Positions 49,433 to 62,914 of a DNA stretch of 64,000 nt are shown here, in pieces. The translations under genes and the position numbers were made by a program. The stretch covers positions 42,317,700 through 42,381,699 of the forward strand of contig CM050648.1 of assembly GCA_027574665.1 (NCBI GenBank), in the 5' to 3' direction. Under the pieces are notes generated by a model. The model did not search any database. It had not been told where the DNA came from and saw only the letters and a list, made by a program, of their open reading frames with translations. The stretch is from Rhynochetos jubatus. Lineage: Eukaryota; Chordata; Aves; Eurypygiformes; Rhynochetidae. Within the stretch, counting starts at the first letter, position 1. Each line of letters starts with the position of its first letter.

Positions 49433-52400
49433 TTACTGTCTTTGGTCAGTCATGCACCCATTCACTTGCTTTTCCTCTTTGCTGAAGTTCCTACTTAAAC
49501 AACAATAGAAATAAATGAAAATTGCAAGATAAGGTCAAAGCACCATTACAACAACCTTCCAGGATGGAGAACACATTGTTGTTCAGAGACAAATATATTT
49601 CTAGAGTAAAAATCCCTTGACAAATTGCTAGTTCCTTGCAGCAGTCCATGGTTTTCACTAAAGTGAATGTAAATGGATGTAAGGACCCTTTCTAACTACT
49701 GAAGACTTGAGCACAGTCACACAAGAATTTGCTCTGTTAGCCATCAAGTGCACAAGAGTTGCACGCTAACTAACCACAGGCATAGACAGGTAGGAGTACC
49801 TACCAGGATATCTACGCCAATGCAAAGAGGAACTCGTTCACCGTCCATTCAAAGTACAGTGTAGATAACATTCTGTCATATCCTCCCAGGGTCATTTTGC
49901 TCAAAACACAGCTCAATTCCCCGTCTGACTATTACTGGCAAAGACAGTATGGAATAAAACAAGTAGACATGGCCAACTTTTCTTCTGAATCAAAAGAGAA
50001 ACAGAAGAAACAGCAATATCTCAAACTGCTTCACTAATGTACAGCCAGCTGAAACATCAAGTGGCAAACCCAGAGAACGTTCACAAATCTTACCCACGAT
50101 TCTGACAGAGATGAAATTATTATTGCCTGCTTACTTTTGTGATGATCTTCTGCAACCCAAAGGGACACTGTGCCCTAAGTTTCTTTTTGTAAGAATTTTG
50201 GTTTTACTCGGAAAAATTTTAAAGGATGTCAAACACCCTTCAGGAATTTTCAAGGTTAATTGTCAAATCCTACATGACACCATGTCAAGTTCTCTGTGGT
50301 AAATATAGGCTTTTGATCAGCAGACTGTCAACTGTATTTATTTATAAGTCAGTGTTCCTAGAAACACATCTAAAGGCTATACTTAGAGGTTGTGCCACAA
50401 TACTGCAGTGCTGCAAAAACTGGTCATATATGGAGGTAAACAGTTTTGAAAGGTTAATCCTCCTCAGCCGTGATGTGCTCTGACATCCTGTGGATCCCAA
50501 CTGGCTGCAGACAACACCAGAGAGAAAGAGCTGTGGGTATGTCAGGAAAGGAGACAGCTGCTTATTTGGATGAAAATTTACAACTTAAAATGCTAGGATG
50601 GAAAATCTGCAGGGTATTGTAGGAAGGTCAATGATTTGGATGTTAAAGACCGGGAACAGGCTCTTAACTGACTTAATCCTGAGTGAATTGTATGCCTAAG
50701 ATAATGAATATTTATTCTAAGTAATCCATTATTTCTATTAGATAGTATGTAAACCCATTTATTGTAAATATATTTTAAATACAGTATTTATTATAAATAT
50801 ATTTTAAATACAGTATTAGTTAAAAAATACAAGGCATCTATCACAGTCACCCTAGACAAGCATGCAAAAATTCTCCAAAAGATTCTCAAGGTCTAATTTA
50901 GTGCAGACTTAAAATAAACATGTCTCACATTCATCTGTCCTGAGACAATCTCCTAAGCAAATAGGAGTGTCAGTAAATCCAGTTTGTGATACACTCCTCT
51001 TCCAGCTAATAGAGTGTACACTATCAAACAACCCTGTCAGCTAAGTCTCAGTATTCATGGTTGAATCTCAAACACCCTTGTAAGGTATTATTATGTCTCT
51101 ATTATAATTTTATAAATTCAAATCTGGGACATACAGACTCCTTTAAGAAATGTAGCTTCTTTAGGCAGTTTATGAACCACCAGTTCATCTCATTCTCTCC
51201 ACGGAGCCAGGTTAGGTATTTTTAGGAGTCAAATGTAATCTGACTCAAGCAATTGTGCTTGGTATAAGGTATCTAGGTAAAACTTAATGGATAGGGATAT
51301 ACAGACTCTTGGACAAACTGCAATTGTCCAAACCAACAGAATGACCTCTGGGAAAAGGTGCAAGATGAATCCATTTTCCAGTGTCCTTCCTTTTCTGCAA
51401 GGCTCTATTTTCTCTTGCTGAGAAGAACAGATAATTCCAGGGTCAAGAATATTTTACAGAAAGCATCATACTTTGTCCCTTAAGCCCATCAATAAATCTT
51501 CAAATGCATGCAGTGCCCTGATATTTCCGAAAGTATATTCCATGGACACAAAAAGATAAGAATAAAATTAGTAACACCACCCCCCCCCATCAGTCATGGT
51601 ATAACTGATAACATCAGCCACATGTAGTCCAAGGTAAAAAAGCATGGCTTTGTTAATCTCCAGTGAATGAAAGAGAAAAAAGCTGTAGGGCAATGTTTAT
51701 ATATCCTTATTCATGCCACACAGCACTGTCCTGTTCCCACAGTAGCAGCACTACTCAGGATCATTGTAAGGACACCAGAAGCTGTCCTTAATAACATTTA
51801 ATATGCTTGAGAATATTCATATTCTTTTTCACAGAAATGTGTTGTGATGGTCACAAAAGTACAGTTCAGAGAGGCAGACAACCTGTCCATGGCACGTTAA
51901 GTCTCTGCAGAACCAGATTATTCAACTGAATTATTATATAGAAATGTAATAGCAATAGTATATGATCATTAAAGACAGTGATTTACAAAACCCTACGGAA
52001 AAGCCATTCACTCATGCTCAAATCAACACACTTCTTTTTTTTCCTTGTAGGGTGTTTTTGTCAACAGTACAAAAATAAAAGTCTTGTCAAAAAGAAACCT
52101 TAAAAGAAAACTTTGCCCTTAAAAGTGAATTTAAAAATTCAAAGGAAGTTGTTCAACCTTGTGCAGGCCAAAACAGAAGAACCAACAAACGGTGTACAAG
52201 CAGATGCAGGCTTACCAGTGAAGCTAAGTCGTCTTTTCAGACCAGCCAGTATGTTGTGTGGTCCTAAACTGCAGGACATGACTGAGGCTGTGCAGCTCTG
52301 CAGCACCATTTCCCTGCGTATCCAGGTACCCCCACGCTTCACCTAATCCTTCCAGCAGGCTATGCTGGCTCACCTGCCTTTACATGGGTATGACTGAATC

Positions 52401-53309
52401 CACGATGGTGTTGAGGGAACATCCTCAAAGATAATGGTCCTGACAGGACCATTGTTAGGGTAAGGATAAGTTTTGGATGGCTGATGTGGTTTCTGCAGGA
52501 GACCATACCACCCTTTAGGCAGGGCAATTAGGGTGATGGAAACGTAGGCCTTGCTGTTGGGTGGCGATGAGAACTGATGAGTCCTGCGGCAGTGGATGTT
52601 TGGTTATTTAGTTGATAGAAGTATTAGAAACTGTATAATATTTAGGTGGCTGATTCAACAGAGACACCACCTTGTGATAATTTTCCACTTTGTTAGAATC
52701 TTATCAAAGTACCTGATTACCTGCAGAGAACAGTGGTAACGACTCATAATTTTTTATTAATAGCAAAGGAAAAGAAAAACCTCTCTCATACATAAATACT
52801 AATGAAGAAAGATTAAGAAGACAGAAGTTGCCACACTGGCTCAGGCAAAGGTGCATGGAGCCTTGCATCTCTGGCAATGGCCCAGATCAGTCACCTAGGA
52901 AAAAGTACACAAACAGGAGAGCCATACTCTCCTCTTTCCCCAGATGTGGATTTACATTTTAGCTACCTTCAATTCTCTTTCTGTTTCGTGACCACCCCCA
53001 GCTTCTCTTTGGGCTTGTGCAACATTTATCACCCAGAACATCCTCCAGAAAGGAGCTCCACATCCTGAATATACCCCCTATGAAAAATCACGTCTGTTTA
53101 TTCATTCTGAAGCTATCATCTACTAACTTCTCTTCCTAATCATCAGACCTTATACCAAAAGAAACTGCAGATCTTCTCACTCCTCATTGCACTCACAAGT
53201 TCTTATTTAATATACATGATTTTAGCCTTCAATTTTCAGAAAAGGTGGAGAACATGGCCCATATGTACTCAATGACTTCAATGTTATAACGTATCTACTT
53301 TTGTCCTCA
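49433..53309. other. Intronic non-coding stretch
   Basis: AT-rich. It holds a 29-bp tandem duplication at 50765-50818 and a short poly-C run near 51580-51590; otherwise nothing recognised. Confidence 0.55.
50765..50818. repeat. 29-bp tandem duplication (2 copies)
   Basis: TAAATATATTTTAAATACAG occurs at 50765 and again at 50794, a period of 29 bp, with near-identical units. Confidence 0.85.
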
Positions 53310-53598
53310 AGAGAAGAGAAGAGAAGAGAAGAGAAGAGAAGAGAAGAGAAGAGAAGAGAAGAGAAGAGAGAAGAGAAGAGAAGAGAAGAGAAGAGAAGAG
53401 AAGAGAGGAGAGGAGAGGAGAAGAGAAGAGAAGAGAAGAGAAGAGAAGAGAAGAGAAGAGAAGAGAAGAGAAGAGAAGAGAAGAGAAGAGAAGAGAAGAG
53501 AAGAGAAGAGAAGAGAAGAGAAGAGAAGAGAAGAGAAGAGAAGAGAAGAGAAGAGAAGAGAAGAGAAGAGAAGAGAAGAGAAGAGAAGAGAAGAGAAG
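53310..53598 (+). repeat. (GAGAA)n pentanucleotide microsatellite, ~57 units
   Basis: About 289 bp of GAGAA units. Interruptions: one shortened unit near 53361-53370 and a block of GAGGA units at 53401-53420. Purines are on the plus strand, so the XKR4 transcript would carry a long CU-rich tract (UUCUC), a possible binding platform for polypyrimidine-tract proteins. Open frames of more than 100 codons across it on both strands are repeat artefacts. Confidence 0.98.
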
Positions 53599-56500
53599 CG
53601 AAGCTGCCATCAGGACAAAGAAGAGACTGCAGAGCTGAAGCAGGCACTGTAGGATTGACTCTTTCCTGGTGAAGGGTGGACAAAAGCCAATGCTACATTT
53701 TTCTTGCTGCACAGTGGGCTGTTCCAGTCAGAAAGATGAGGGAGAAAATGATGCGGATGATACAGAGAAAAGGATGCAACCAAACCTAAAATGCCTGCAT
53801 TTATAATACTTCCCTCCCCTCCATGTATTTACTAATCTTCATTTTTATACACTGAAATCAACAGTGAAAGAGTCTTCGTTCAGTAACTGCCATTAAACAC
53901 CTCACAACACACTGACATGAAGGAGATATTTCACAGTGCTCAACATCCATTGAGTCTTTCCACAATCACAGGTACACATCACTTTCCTGATCTGGAGTTG
54001 TTTTAATTTACTTCACAACCATAGGGATTAGGGACTTCAGAAATAACTAAACTGAGATTCTGGAGAACAAAATGTCAGCCTCAAACAAGAGCAAATTACC
54101 TTCCAAATCTTCTGAACTGAGCTTCTGGCAGGAGCAGCAGAAGCTTTAATGTGAGATTTTTTTTTTACTTTATTCTCGGTTTCTGAGTCTGTACAATTCT
54201 CACAGCATACACTAATACATCAGACACATCCTGTTGATGGGGAAAGATACAGGAAGAGAATCAGGTCTATTTAAGTCAGTAGACTCATCTATTTCTTAAA
54301 TACAGAAGAAATGATAAAATGAAAGGCTGCAACATACCAGTTGCTCAGTATCTCTGTTTATGAGCCAATGAAGTTTGAGGCATCAGGCCTGCTGCTGTCA
54401 TTTACAGGAAGAATAAAAGAAGTTAAGAAAACAGTTAAAAAGAAACACATAATGTGAACATGTACCTTTGCAACAGGCTCACATGGAAGACAAAAAAAAG
54501 CTATTAAGCCTGCTTACCTGAACTTTTTTTATTACTCGATTATCTTTTCCTGCTCCTTCCAGAAAATAAGAGAACTGAAATCTGCTTGTAAGAGGAGCGA
54601 TTATGTTAAATTGGCTAAGAACAGAGTGAAGTCAACAGAATGTGTACAGGACCTGTCGCCCTCAAAGTCCCTAAATGTTGCTTACTTGGACAATTGTCCT
54701 AGAATCAATTTTGGCAATTAGGCATTTTTTTTTAAGTGCTGGCCCCAGAGCTGTTCTGGTATTATATTCTGAACCAGCAGCTCCAATTGGCTTTGGAAAG
54801 TATTGGTGACATGTGCATTAGCATTGATGCACCCATGCAACCTATTTTTATTTTCCTGTGGCAGTTCCGCACATGCATTTCTATGGGTTGTATTGGAAAT
54901 TTCCCCACTGGTTCGCAGAGGGTCTATGTATATATATGTGATAGTGACTGAAACTGTCACTGTTTTCTTGGCAGTGATTGCCAGCTTGTGCCTTTCTCGC
55001 ATTGTTTTGCAGAACATTCTGCAATAACAGCAATGTAGACTGTAGTATACATCACCAGCTGAAAATACGTACCAGAATTTATATACTGAGTACGTTGCAT
55101 TGTTACAGCACATAGTAATGAACACTAAAAACCCCTTTATGTCAGTAAGCCTTGTCTGTAACTAGAAAAAAAAGAACCCTCAACTTGAATAATTTATGTT
55201 ATTAATTTCCATTGTATGGAGTCTTCATGATTTGCTATCTGAATATAATACAATGCTCACCTTAATTATGTCAGCCACTTGCTTAACACATCGATTTTGT
55301 TCTTATTAAGAAATATAATCCTTCAGCAGAGGAAATGGCATGCACTGCCTGAATGATGTACTAGATGACGTAGTGGAAGTTTTCTCTTCACGGTGATCAA
55401 GTGTGGCAATCAGCACCTTTGTACTAAGGCAGGTTTAGATCTTTATCAGAAAGTTCTGACACATGTCAGTATAATTTCACTGAAGGTATCTTGTAGAGAG
55501 GTTAGTTTTGTTCTGCTTCCTTGTTTGCCAGCAGTGGATGGTGAGGCCAACTCTGATTTAAATATATATTTCAGCCTGTTGATAGGACAAGTTTATATCA
55601 AACACATGTGGGATTCATTGCTTTATTATGAAGAATATTAATTATTGTAATATTTAGGTTCACAGTGCAAATAAATTTCTGCCCCACAGTCTAGGTATTT
55701 TCATGTATTTTAATTTCACACTCAATCTAGTCCCAACCCCCCAACAATAAATACTCTGACAAATAAGAAATCCAATAATCCTAGGCACTACACTTAGCTC
55801 CCTCTATAAATACCTTATACTAAAGATGAGCTTTCCAGAGAGCTTGTAAGAGAACTAATACAAGCCTTAATGGATCATGTAAGGGACACACAGTCTGGAG
55901 CTCAGAAGGGCATCATGAAGAATGCTGAAGGCTGAAGGCACCTAGACAAGTCAATGGAGTTGCAGTGCTTCAGCAATACCAGCTGCAACAGTAAGAAATG
56001 GGTTGCACCAAATTACTCAGCCTAGAAGTGATAACAGCTGTTGTTCTGGCATGTTACTTGAAAGACAGAAAATGGAAAAGTCTTGCTTCCTGAGTTATTT
56101 TGGTATCTGTGTCTGCTGCGTGGTGTGCAAGGAGGTGAGAGACTGAACTCTGCAGTGACAGCAAGAGATTGCACTTAAGTGGCATTGTAAAAGTGAAAGA
56201 AATTGCATTTGGTTTCAGGTAGCCAGAGCTGAAGGGGGCCAGTACATACCCCTGTGATACAAATCATGCCATCTTTGTTTGCTAATATCAGTATGATCCC
56301 TTGCTATCTCTGCCAGCTTTTCTCCATTTATCACCTTTCAGTCTGGAATGATTCATACATCCCTCCTACAGAACACCACACAGCTGGGAGTACACACATC
56401 TACACGTAATCCATATTAAACAGACCTCGTGACAGGAGAGCAATTATTGACAGCTACTCATTAGTTCCTGCCAGAGGACAAAAACAGAACAATGTAAGGG

Positions 56501-59254
56501 CCATATCACCTGCCCTGTTAGGACCTGCAATGTCTCTTTCATAATAACAGTTCACAGCTTCTCACAGATCTAGAAGAATCAGAGTTTGTAACTTTTCCCT
56601 TCTGTTACCAGGAAAGGGTGAACAGGTCATGCAACTTCTTTTCCACATTCAGATTCCAATCAAAGAAGCTGATGAAAACCAAAAGCCAAAATTACGCTGG
56701 CAACTCCTCTCAAAAAAACTCTAAAAACATGTGGAGGAAGAGCAATTCAGGGAATAGTCAAGAGGTTTTTGGGCAAAGCTGAACAGCTTAATCCATTCCC
56801 TTTCAAGAGAAGCACTGACACCCTCCAACAACCATGAGTGCATGGCCTTCACAGTTTGGTAGGTGAAAGACATTCTAGAACATGCATTGATATACTCAGA
56901 AGTTGGCTCAGTGACTGGTGTTTTTCCAGGACTGTTTTTAGAACGACATAGCACACCAAATATCTGAGATATCTGATCTACAAACTAATTAAATGAGGAA
57001 AACCCAGCCAATGACCACTTGGAGCAGACTTCTAAGTCAGTTTGTCCATGAGAGGCAAAAGAAACCATTCTTGGTGTTGTGACCTGCCAATGCTCATGAT
57101 ATTTCTTCTGATTATTCATCTGCAAGGCTATGAGGAAGAATAAAGGACAGTAATGAGTTGTAGAAATGTTCAAGATAACATCATACTGCCTGCTACTGGA
57201 GCAATCGTGATAGAAAAACCATTCCCATTTGCCACTGTAATGATTCGCCAAGAATATGACTTTCATAAACAGATAAACCTTGTAGTGCTGTTTCATAGCC
57301 AGGGAACTTGGGATTTTCTCAATTAAGTAGATTATAGAAAAAAAAGCATCATCTCAGAGAAAACACTGCCTCTGGTTGCCCAGAATACAACATAAAGCTT
57401 GGTAGCAGTAGCATTATGCTGTATCTTGGTTGTAACCATTATTCACTGGGAATACTAAATGGAAATTGGAGCTGATATTCATGACAGGGTTGTCCCATCT
57501 ACAAGCATCAAAGATATATTACTGAAAAAAACCCCACCCTATAGTGGCAGCTTCTATTATTGTTCTTTGTTCTGTATTAATATAGTCTTGTAGTCCTGGC
57601 AAATTTTAACAGCCAAATGGCTCCTTAGATAAGGAGAGTTAAATGCAAAGAGTAATTAAGCATGCAATAACTTTAAGGTTCCTCACGAACAGCTGTTGAA
57701 TTTCTAATTCCAGTATTTCTTTTAGTCACAAACCCCCAAGTGTTCTTTGGCTACCAGGTAAGCATTTACAAGAAGTAACACAGCGTTTATACGATGTGGA
57801 TGATCTCTGGTACAATTGCTTAATTAAACAGTAAGGTTTACACAGGCACAGCCCAAGGCACAAAGCTCTGTTTGATTTAGATCCTGGCTATCCGACAGCC
57901 ATCAGGGTCTGGAAAAAGTACGCTTAAACTAACAGCTCCTTTTTATTAGCTGACAGGCATATCTGTGGTAACGTACATTCAGTGAGAGACCCTAGAGTCT
58001 GAAAACTCATTTTCGCTTTCTAGTGAGCAGAATTAAAGATAATTCTCCTAAGGGTTTTCTGATGTGTTTGTGCACGGGGGACTGTTTACATTTTTATGCT
58101 GGATATAGTTTCTGTAGTAAGTGTAAGCTGTGCGTTTTATAATGGTAAAGTTTTATGCAATACGACTGAAGCGTTATGTAGCTCTGAAGTCTTTTGATAC
58201 TGCCATAAGGACATCTATGCTGGCCAAAACTTGAAAGATTAAGCTGGGGACCTCTGTAACTAAAAAAAATGAACATATTACAGTCTGAGCTTAAAAAAAA
58301 AAAAAAAAGAAAAGAAGATTTGCTAGGTAGCACTGTAAGAAACTAGGCAAGGCTGCAAGAAGACCTACTACATATTCCCTAATGGAATGGGCAGCATATT
58401 ATTGATCCAAGTCTTGAACAAAAACAGTGAATACCTTAGACTGATACATTTCTGTTGCAAAGGCTTTCAGGATCTTTGTTCCTTATGTAAGAATACTTAT
58501 ATCTTCTAACTAAATAAGAAATACAAATATGAATAAGATTACTTATGTTTGCCAATGTAAGCAGTCACCATAATTACAAAGAAATTTTATTGGAAATGAT
58601 CAATTCACAGCCTACTTGGAGATTAGATCTTTCTCTTACTTGCCTATCAGGATTTTATAAGCTATGGAGAGCCAAACTAGGTCAGACCCAGAAGCAGCTT
58701 AAAAGTGCTACGAAAAGTAAGATATTCTACCTGAATGCCTCAGTGCTAAAGTTGTGGTGTCACTGTTATCCAAGTATTTCAGTTAAGATGAAATATGAGT
58801 TTATAAAGAGACTTCAAAAGGGCCTTTCCTAACTTATGAAAGTTTAGTAGAAAAAATATTTTAAATATAAGCATGATATTTCTCCATATATATATTAAAA
58901 GGTTCTGCTAACATTATGCAGTTTATAATATTATTCAATGTAACTTCAAACAAATTACTTCAGCCTCCTCTAGAAAGGCCAGCTACAATTGATTTATGGA
59001 AGTAGTTAGGAATACAGTGGAGACACAGCATGATTTTGGCTCATAAACTTGATGAATATTTGATTAGCAACTGTGGCAATTAGCCCTTTTCCACTTGGCA
59101 GAAACAGAAGACAGCACAACGTTGTCTTCTCTTGCCTTGCTCACACCCTTGTCCAATCTTCTGCCGGCCACTGCAATACTGGAGCAACATGCTGAGTGGC
59201 TGGTGTAAGCCTTTGGGCCTTCTTCCAGCACCAGAATTCCCCTTTTATATCAAG
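53599..59254. other. Intronic non-coding stretch
   Basis: AT-rich, with a 16-base poly-A run at 58293-58308. No repeat family, RNA gene or exon was recognised. Confidence 0.5.
58293..58308. repeat. Poly-A run (16)
   Basis: Sixteen consecutive A followed by GAAAAGAAG. No SINE or LINE body was seen upstream. Confidence 0.9.
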
Positions 59255-59755
59255 GCTTTATATTAAGGTCATGTCAGGCATTAAATAGGTAGAAATGGTT
59301 CCCTTCATGAACCCATGCTGGCTGGGCCTGATCCCCTGGTTGTCTTGCACCTGCCGTATGAGCTCACTTGAGATGAGCCGCCCCATAATCTTCTCCGGCA
59401 CCGAGGTCAGGCTGACAGTCCTGCAGTTCCCTGGATCCTCCTTCCAGCCCTTCTTGTAGATGGACGTCACATTGGCAAGTCTCCAGTCTTCCAGGGCCTT
59501 CCCTGTTAACCAGGGCTGCTGGTAAATGATGGAGAGCAGCTTGGCAAGCTCCTCTGCCAAATCCCTCAATAATCTCAGATGAATTCCATCCAGCCCCATA
59601 GACTTGTGAATGTCCAGGTGGCACAGTAGGTTGTTAACTGCTTCCTCCTGGATTATGAGGGGCTTATTCTGCTCTCTATCCCTGTCTTCCAGCTCAGGGG
59701 GCTGATAACTGGTCTGACTATTAAAGACTGAGGCAAAGAAGGCATCACTGTCCTA
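59255..59755 (-). mobile_element. CR1 LINE, internal reverse-transcriptase fragment
   Basis: On the minus strand it encodes the start of the reverse transcriptase: KSMGLDGIHLRLLRDLAEEL, then LSIIYQQPWLTGKALEDWRLANVTSIYKKG, EDPGNCRTVSLTSVPEKIM and QHGFMKG. It stops before palm motif A, and the 3' UTR and octamer tail are absent. LINE copies normally lose the 5' side, so loss of the 3' side implies a later deletion or rearrangement. The wording (QDNQGIRPSQHGF) suggests a different CR1 subfamily from the other copies. Confidence 0.9.
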
Positions 59756-61459
59756 AGAGCCTTGTGATACTAGACCTAAAATGAATTTTAGGTAACAGTA
59801 ACTTTCACTTGCTTAATTTGAAGAAATACTAAATAGAAAAATGCTTTGAAAAGAATTAATGTGCTGCTGTCTTTGGATCTTAGTATGAAGCATCTTCTGG
59901 GGCTTCAGCTACTTCATTTCAGTGATCAGAGGCCACTGTTATCTGAAAGATGTACACAGTCCACTTAGGCAGGGCTAAAGTTTCTTAAGAGCTGCCTTGA
60001 AAAATGCCATTTGTACAAGAAAAAATAGGATCTTTATTTCCATAATATGTTTTTAAAGACATTTATCAGCTATATATTCCTTAGCAGGGACCATTATAAC
60101 CATTAAGAGGGCCCAGATTCAGCTGAATGCCTAGATGAATGCTTAACTTGAAACAAACAAATATACCAAATCTAGGAAAGTCCTTGAAGTTGATGTGAGT
60201 TTTATTTATAATGAGATTTGATAAAAGGATACAAATACTTAAAGCCACGTACCTGTTTAAGGATTTTGCTGAACTAGAGTCTAAAGGAGAAATATAGATT
60301 TGAAGGATCAGTATAGTCATCTACAAAGAACTGACCAATAACATGTGGAGTGCCAGGGATGATTTTTTTTTCTTTAACCAGTTTATATTTTCCAAACCCA
60401 TGTTTTTAATGGCTGAAGGTCTGCTCTCACATACTTTTTCCTTAGTAGCAACATTGGCTTAAATAGTTCTTATCTTCTTTCTCTCCTCTCTCCCCCATAT
60501 GCCTTAAACTCCACCTCATCTTCAGAAACATCTATATTATTGAGGAAGCCTTTGAGAAAAACAGGAGTTTAAAAACTTTGATCGCTTAAGTTATCCAGTT
60601 TAGAAGGTAATGCCATAAGCAGCTGCACCAGCACAAGTGTGAGTGGTCACCTTCAGGAGGGGACAGGAATAAATAGGTTGCTTTGAAACTTATCTTGTGG
60701 TTACAGACTGAATTTGAATTACCAGTTTATGAGCCTGGAAATTTTCAGTATCATTTAATAGACATAAAAATTTGCAGATGCCTTTCTGCTGCTTAGGTGT
60801 GCAAATGATTAGTTTACACGCAAATTAAAGTCCATCTGTGGATTCCTTTAAAAATGATGCCTTAAGCATGGTTCTTTGCTGAAAAGCTACGGAAGAACAA
60901 TATTGCAAGAGAAGTATGAGAGACGGATTGTTTCTTTCAGATCCAATCTACTTAAATGTACAGCTTAAAGGTGTGCTGCTTTTGCTGCCAGTAATGCAAA
61001 TTCAGGATACTCTTAAAAGTGACACTCGTGTCTTACTTCAGAACTACGAGAATTGTGCACCTGAAATTTAGGGTTAAATCCTGGTTCACAGAAACACCTC
61101 TTGGTACTCTTTTGAGTAAGCAAGGAGCAAAAATTTCCCTAGTTCTCGTCACTGACAGAGAACTATAGCCATTGTAGTCCAAGATGCATTGAGTTTCAGG
61201 GGCAATATTAGATGCTTCTCCCAGCTGATCTGAGGAAGGAATGGGAAGAAGTAACCTTTCCTTCCTCACCAGTACTAGCCATTGTTTAGAGGTGCTTGAA
61301 GACTGAGACAAGAATCAGTTACTTAGACGATGCACAAGCTGAATCAGCAGCACCCTTTTCAGTTGTTAGAATCTCAAGGACCATTTGGGTAAAGGTTGGT
61401 ATGGTATTTAGGTATTGTGTTCAACTTTGCACAGCTTAAACTGGTTGGTCATGCATGAC
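59756..61459. other. Intronic stretch with nothing recognised
   Basis: No repeat, RNA gene or exon could be supported. Confidence 0.5.
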
Positions 61460-62914
61460 AGAAGTCCCAACGTAAGTGTCTCTATGCAAAAGCACGTAGC
61501 ATGGGGATTAAACAAGAAAGGTTAGAGATGTGTGCACGCCTGTGGGGCTATAATCATACTGGATTCAAGGAGATGTGGTGGGATGGCTCCTAGGACTGAA
61601 GGGTTGGAATGGAAGGATACAGGCTCTTCAGGAAGGACAGTCAAGGGAGACAAGGAAGGGCTGTCACACTACTCTATGTCAATGACCAGCTGGAGTGCAT
61701 GGCGCTCCACCTGGGGATGGATAAGGAGCTGACCGAGAGCCTGTGGATCAGGGTTAAAGGGAGGGCAGGGAAAGGTGACATTGTAGTGGGGGTCTGCTAC
61801 AAGCCATGTGACCAGGATGACTGAGTGGATGAGGCCCTCTACAGACAGACAGGAGCAGCCTCAAGTTCACAAGTGCTGGTCCTCATAGGGGACTTCAACC
61901 ACCCAATATATTGTTGGAGGGACAGAACAGCAGAGCATAAGCAATCCAGGGGGTTCCTGGAATGCATTGATGATAACTTCCTTCTACAAGTGACAGAGGA
62001 GCCAACAAGGAGAGGTGATGTGCTGGACCTGGTTCTCACCAAAAAGGAGGGAATGCGAAGCTCAAGGGCAGCCTTGGCTGCAGAGAACACAGAATGGTGG
62101 AGTTCAAGATCCTTAGGGCGGTGAGGAAGGTGCACAGCAAGCTCACTACCAGGGACTTCACGAGAGCAGACTTTAGCCTCTTTGGGGATCTGCTTGATAA
62201 AGTACCATGGGATAAAGCCCTGGAGGGAAGAGTGACCCAAGAAAGCTCGATAATCTTCAAGGATCACCTTCTTCAAGCCCAGGAGTGATGCATCCCAACA
62301 AAGAGGAAGTCAGGCAAAAACACTGTGAGGCCTGCATGGATGAATAAGGAGCTCCTAGACAAGCACTCTCTCGTGAGACCATGCCTGGAGTACTGCATCC
62401 AGCTCTGGGGCCCCCAACATAAGAAGGATATGGACCAGTTGGAATGAGTCCAGAGGAGGCCACAAAGATGCTCAGAGGGCTGGAGCACCTCTGCTATGGG
62501 GACAGGCTGAGAGAGTTGGGCTTGTTCAGCCTGGAGAAGAGAAGGCTCCGGGGAGACCTTATAGCACCTGCCAGTACCTGAAGGGGCTACAAGGAAGTGT
62601 GTGTGGGGGGGCTTTTTACAAGGGTCTGTAGTGACAGGACAAGGGGTAGTGGATTTAAATTAAAAGCGGGGAGATTTAGATTAAATATAAAGAAGAAATT
62701 CTTCCCGGAGAGGGTGGTGAGGCACTGGAACAGGTTGCCCAGAGAAGCTGTGGATGCCCCATCCCTGGAAGTGTTCAAGGCCAGGCTGGATGAGGCTTTG
62801 AGCAACCTGGTCTAGTGGAGGGTTTGGCAATGGCAGGGGGTTTGGAACTACATGATCTTTAAGGTCCCTTCCAACCCAAACCATTCTAGGATTCTATTAT
62901 TCTATAATGCTATG
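61460..62914 (+). mobile_element. CR1 LINE with endonuclease segment and internal reverse-transcriptase deletion
   Basis: A plus-strand copy beginning in the apurinic-type endonuclease (LYAKARSMG, 61480-61506; EMWWD, 61570-61584; GDFNH around 61888; last motif REH at 62082-62090 where CR1 has SDH), continuing into the linker (FKDHLLQAQE, then NKELLDK). Near 62360-62365 it jumps straight to the reverse-transcriptase C-terminus (RPCLEYCIQLWGPQH) and then the 3' UTR and octamer tail (62885-62914). By comparison with the copy at 35107-37012, about 1.4 kb is missing. Catalytic Asn (now Lys in LYAKARS) and Asp (in REH) are lost, and stops at 61822 and 62286 interrupt the frame, so it is inactive. 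Confidence 0.95.

Noticed and set aside
53222-53712. Open frames of 123-153 codons on both strands
   Set aside because: They are translations of the GAGAA microsatellite (LLFSS or REEKR repeats), not genes.
54718-55125. 135-codon minus-strand frame
   Set aside because: No domain; AT-rich intron with overlapping frames on the plus strand.
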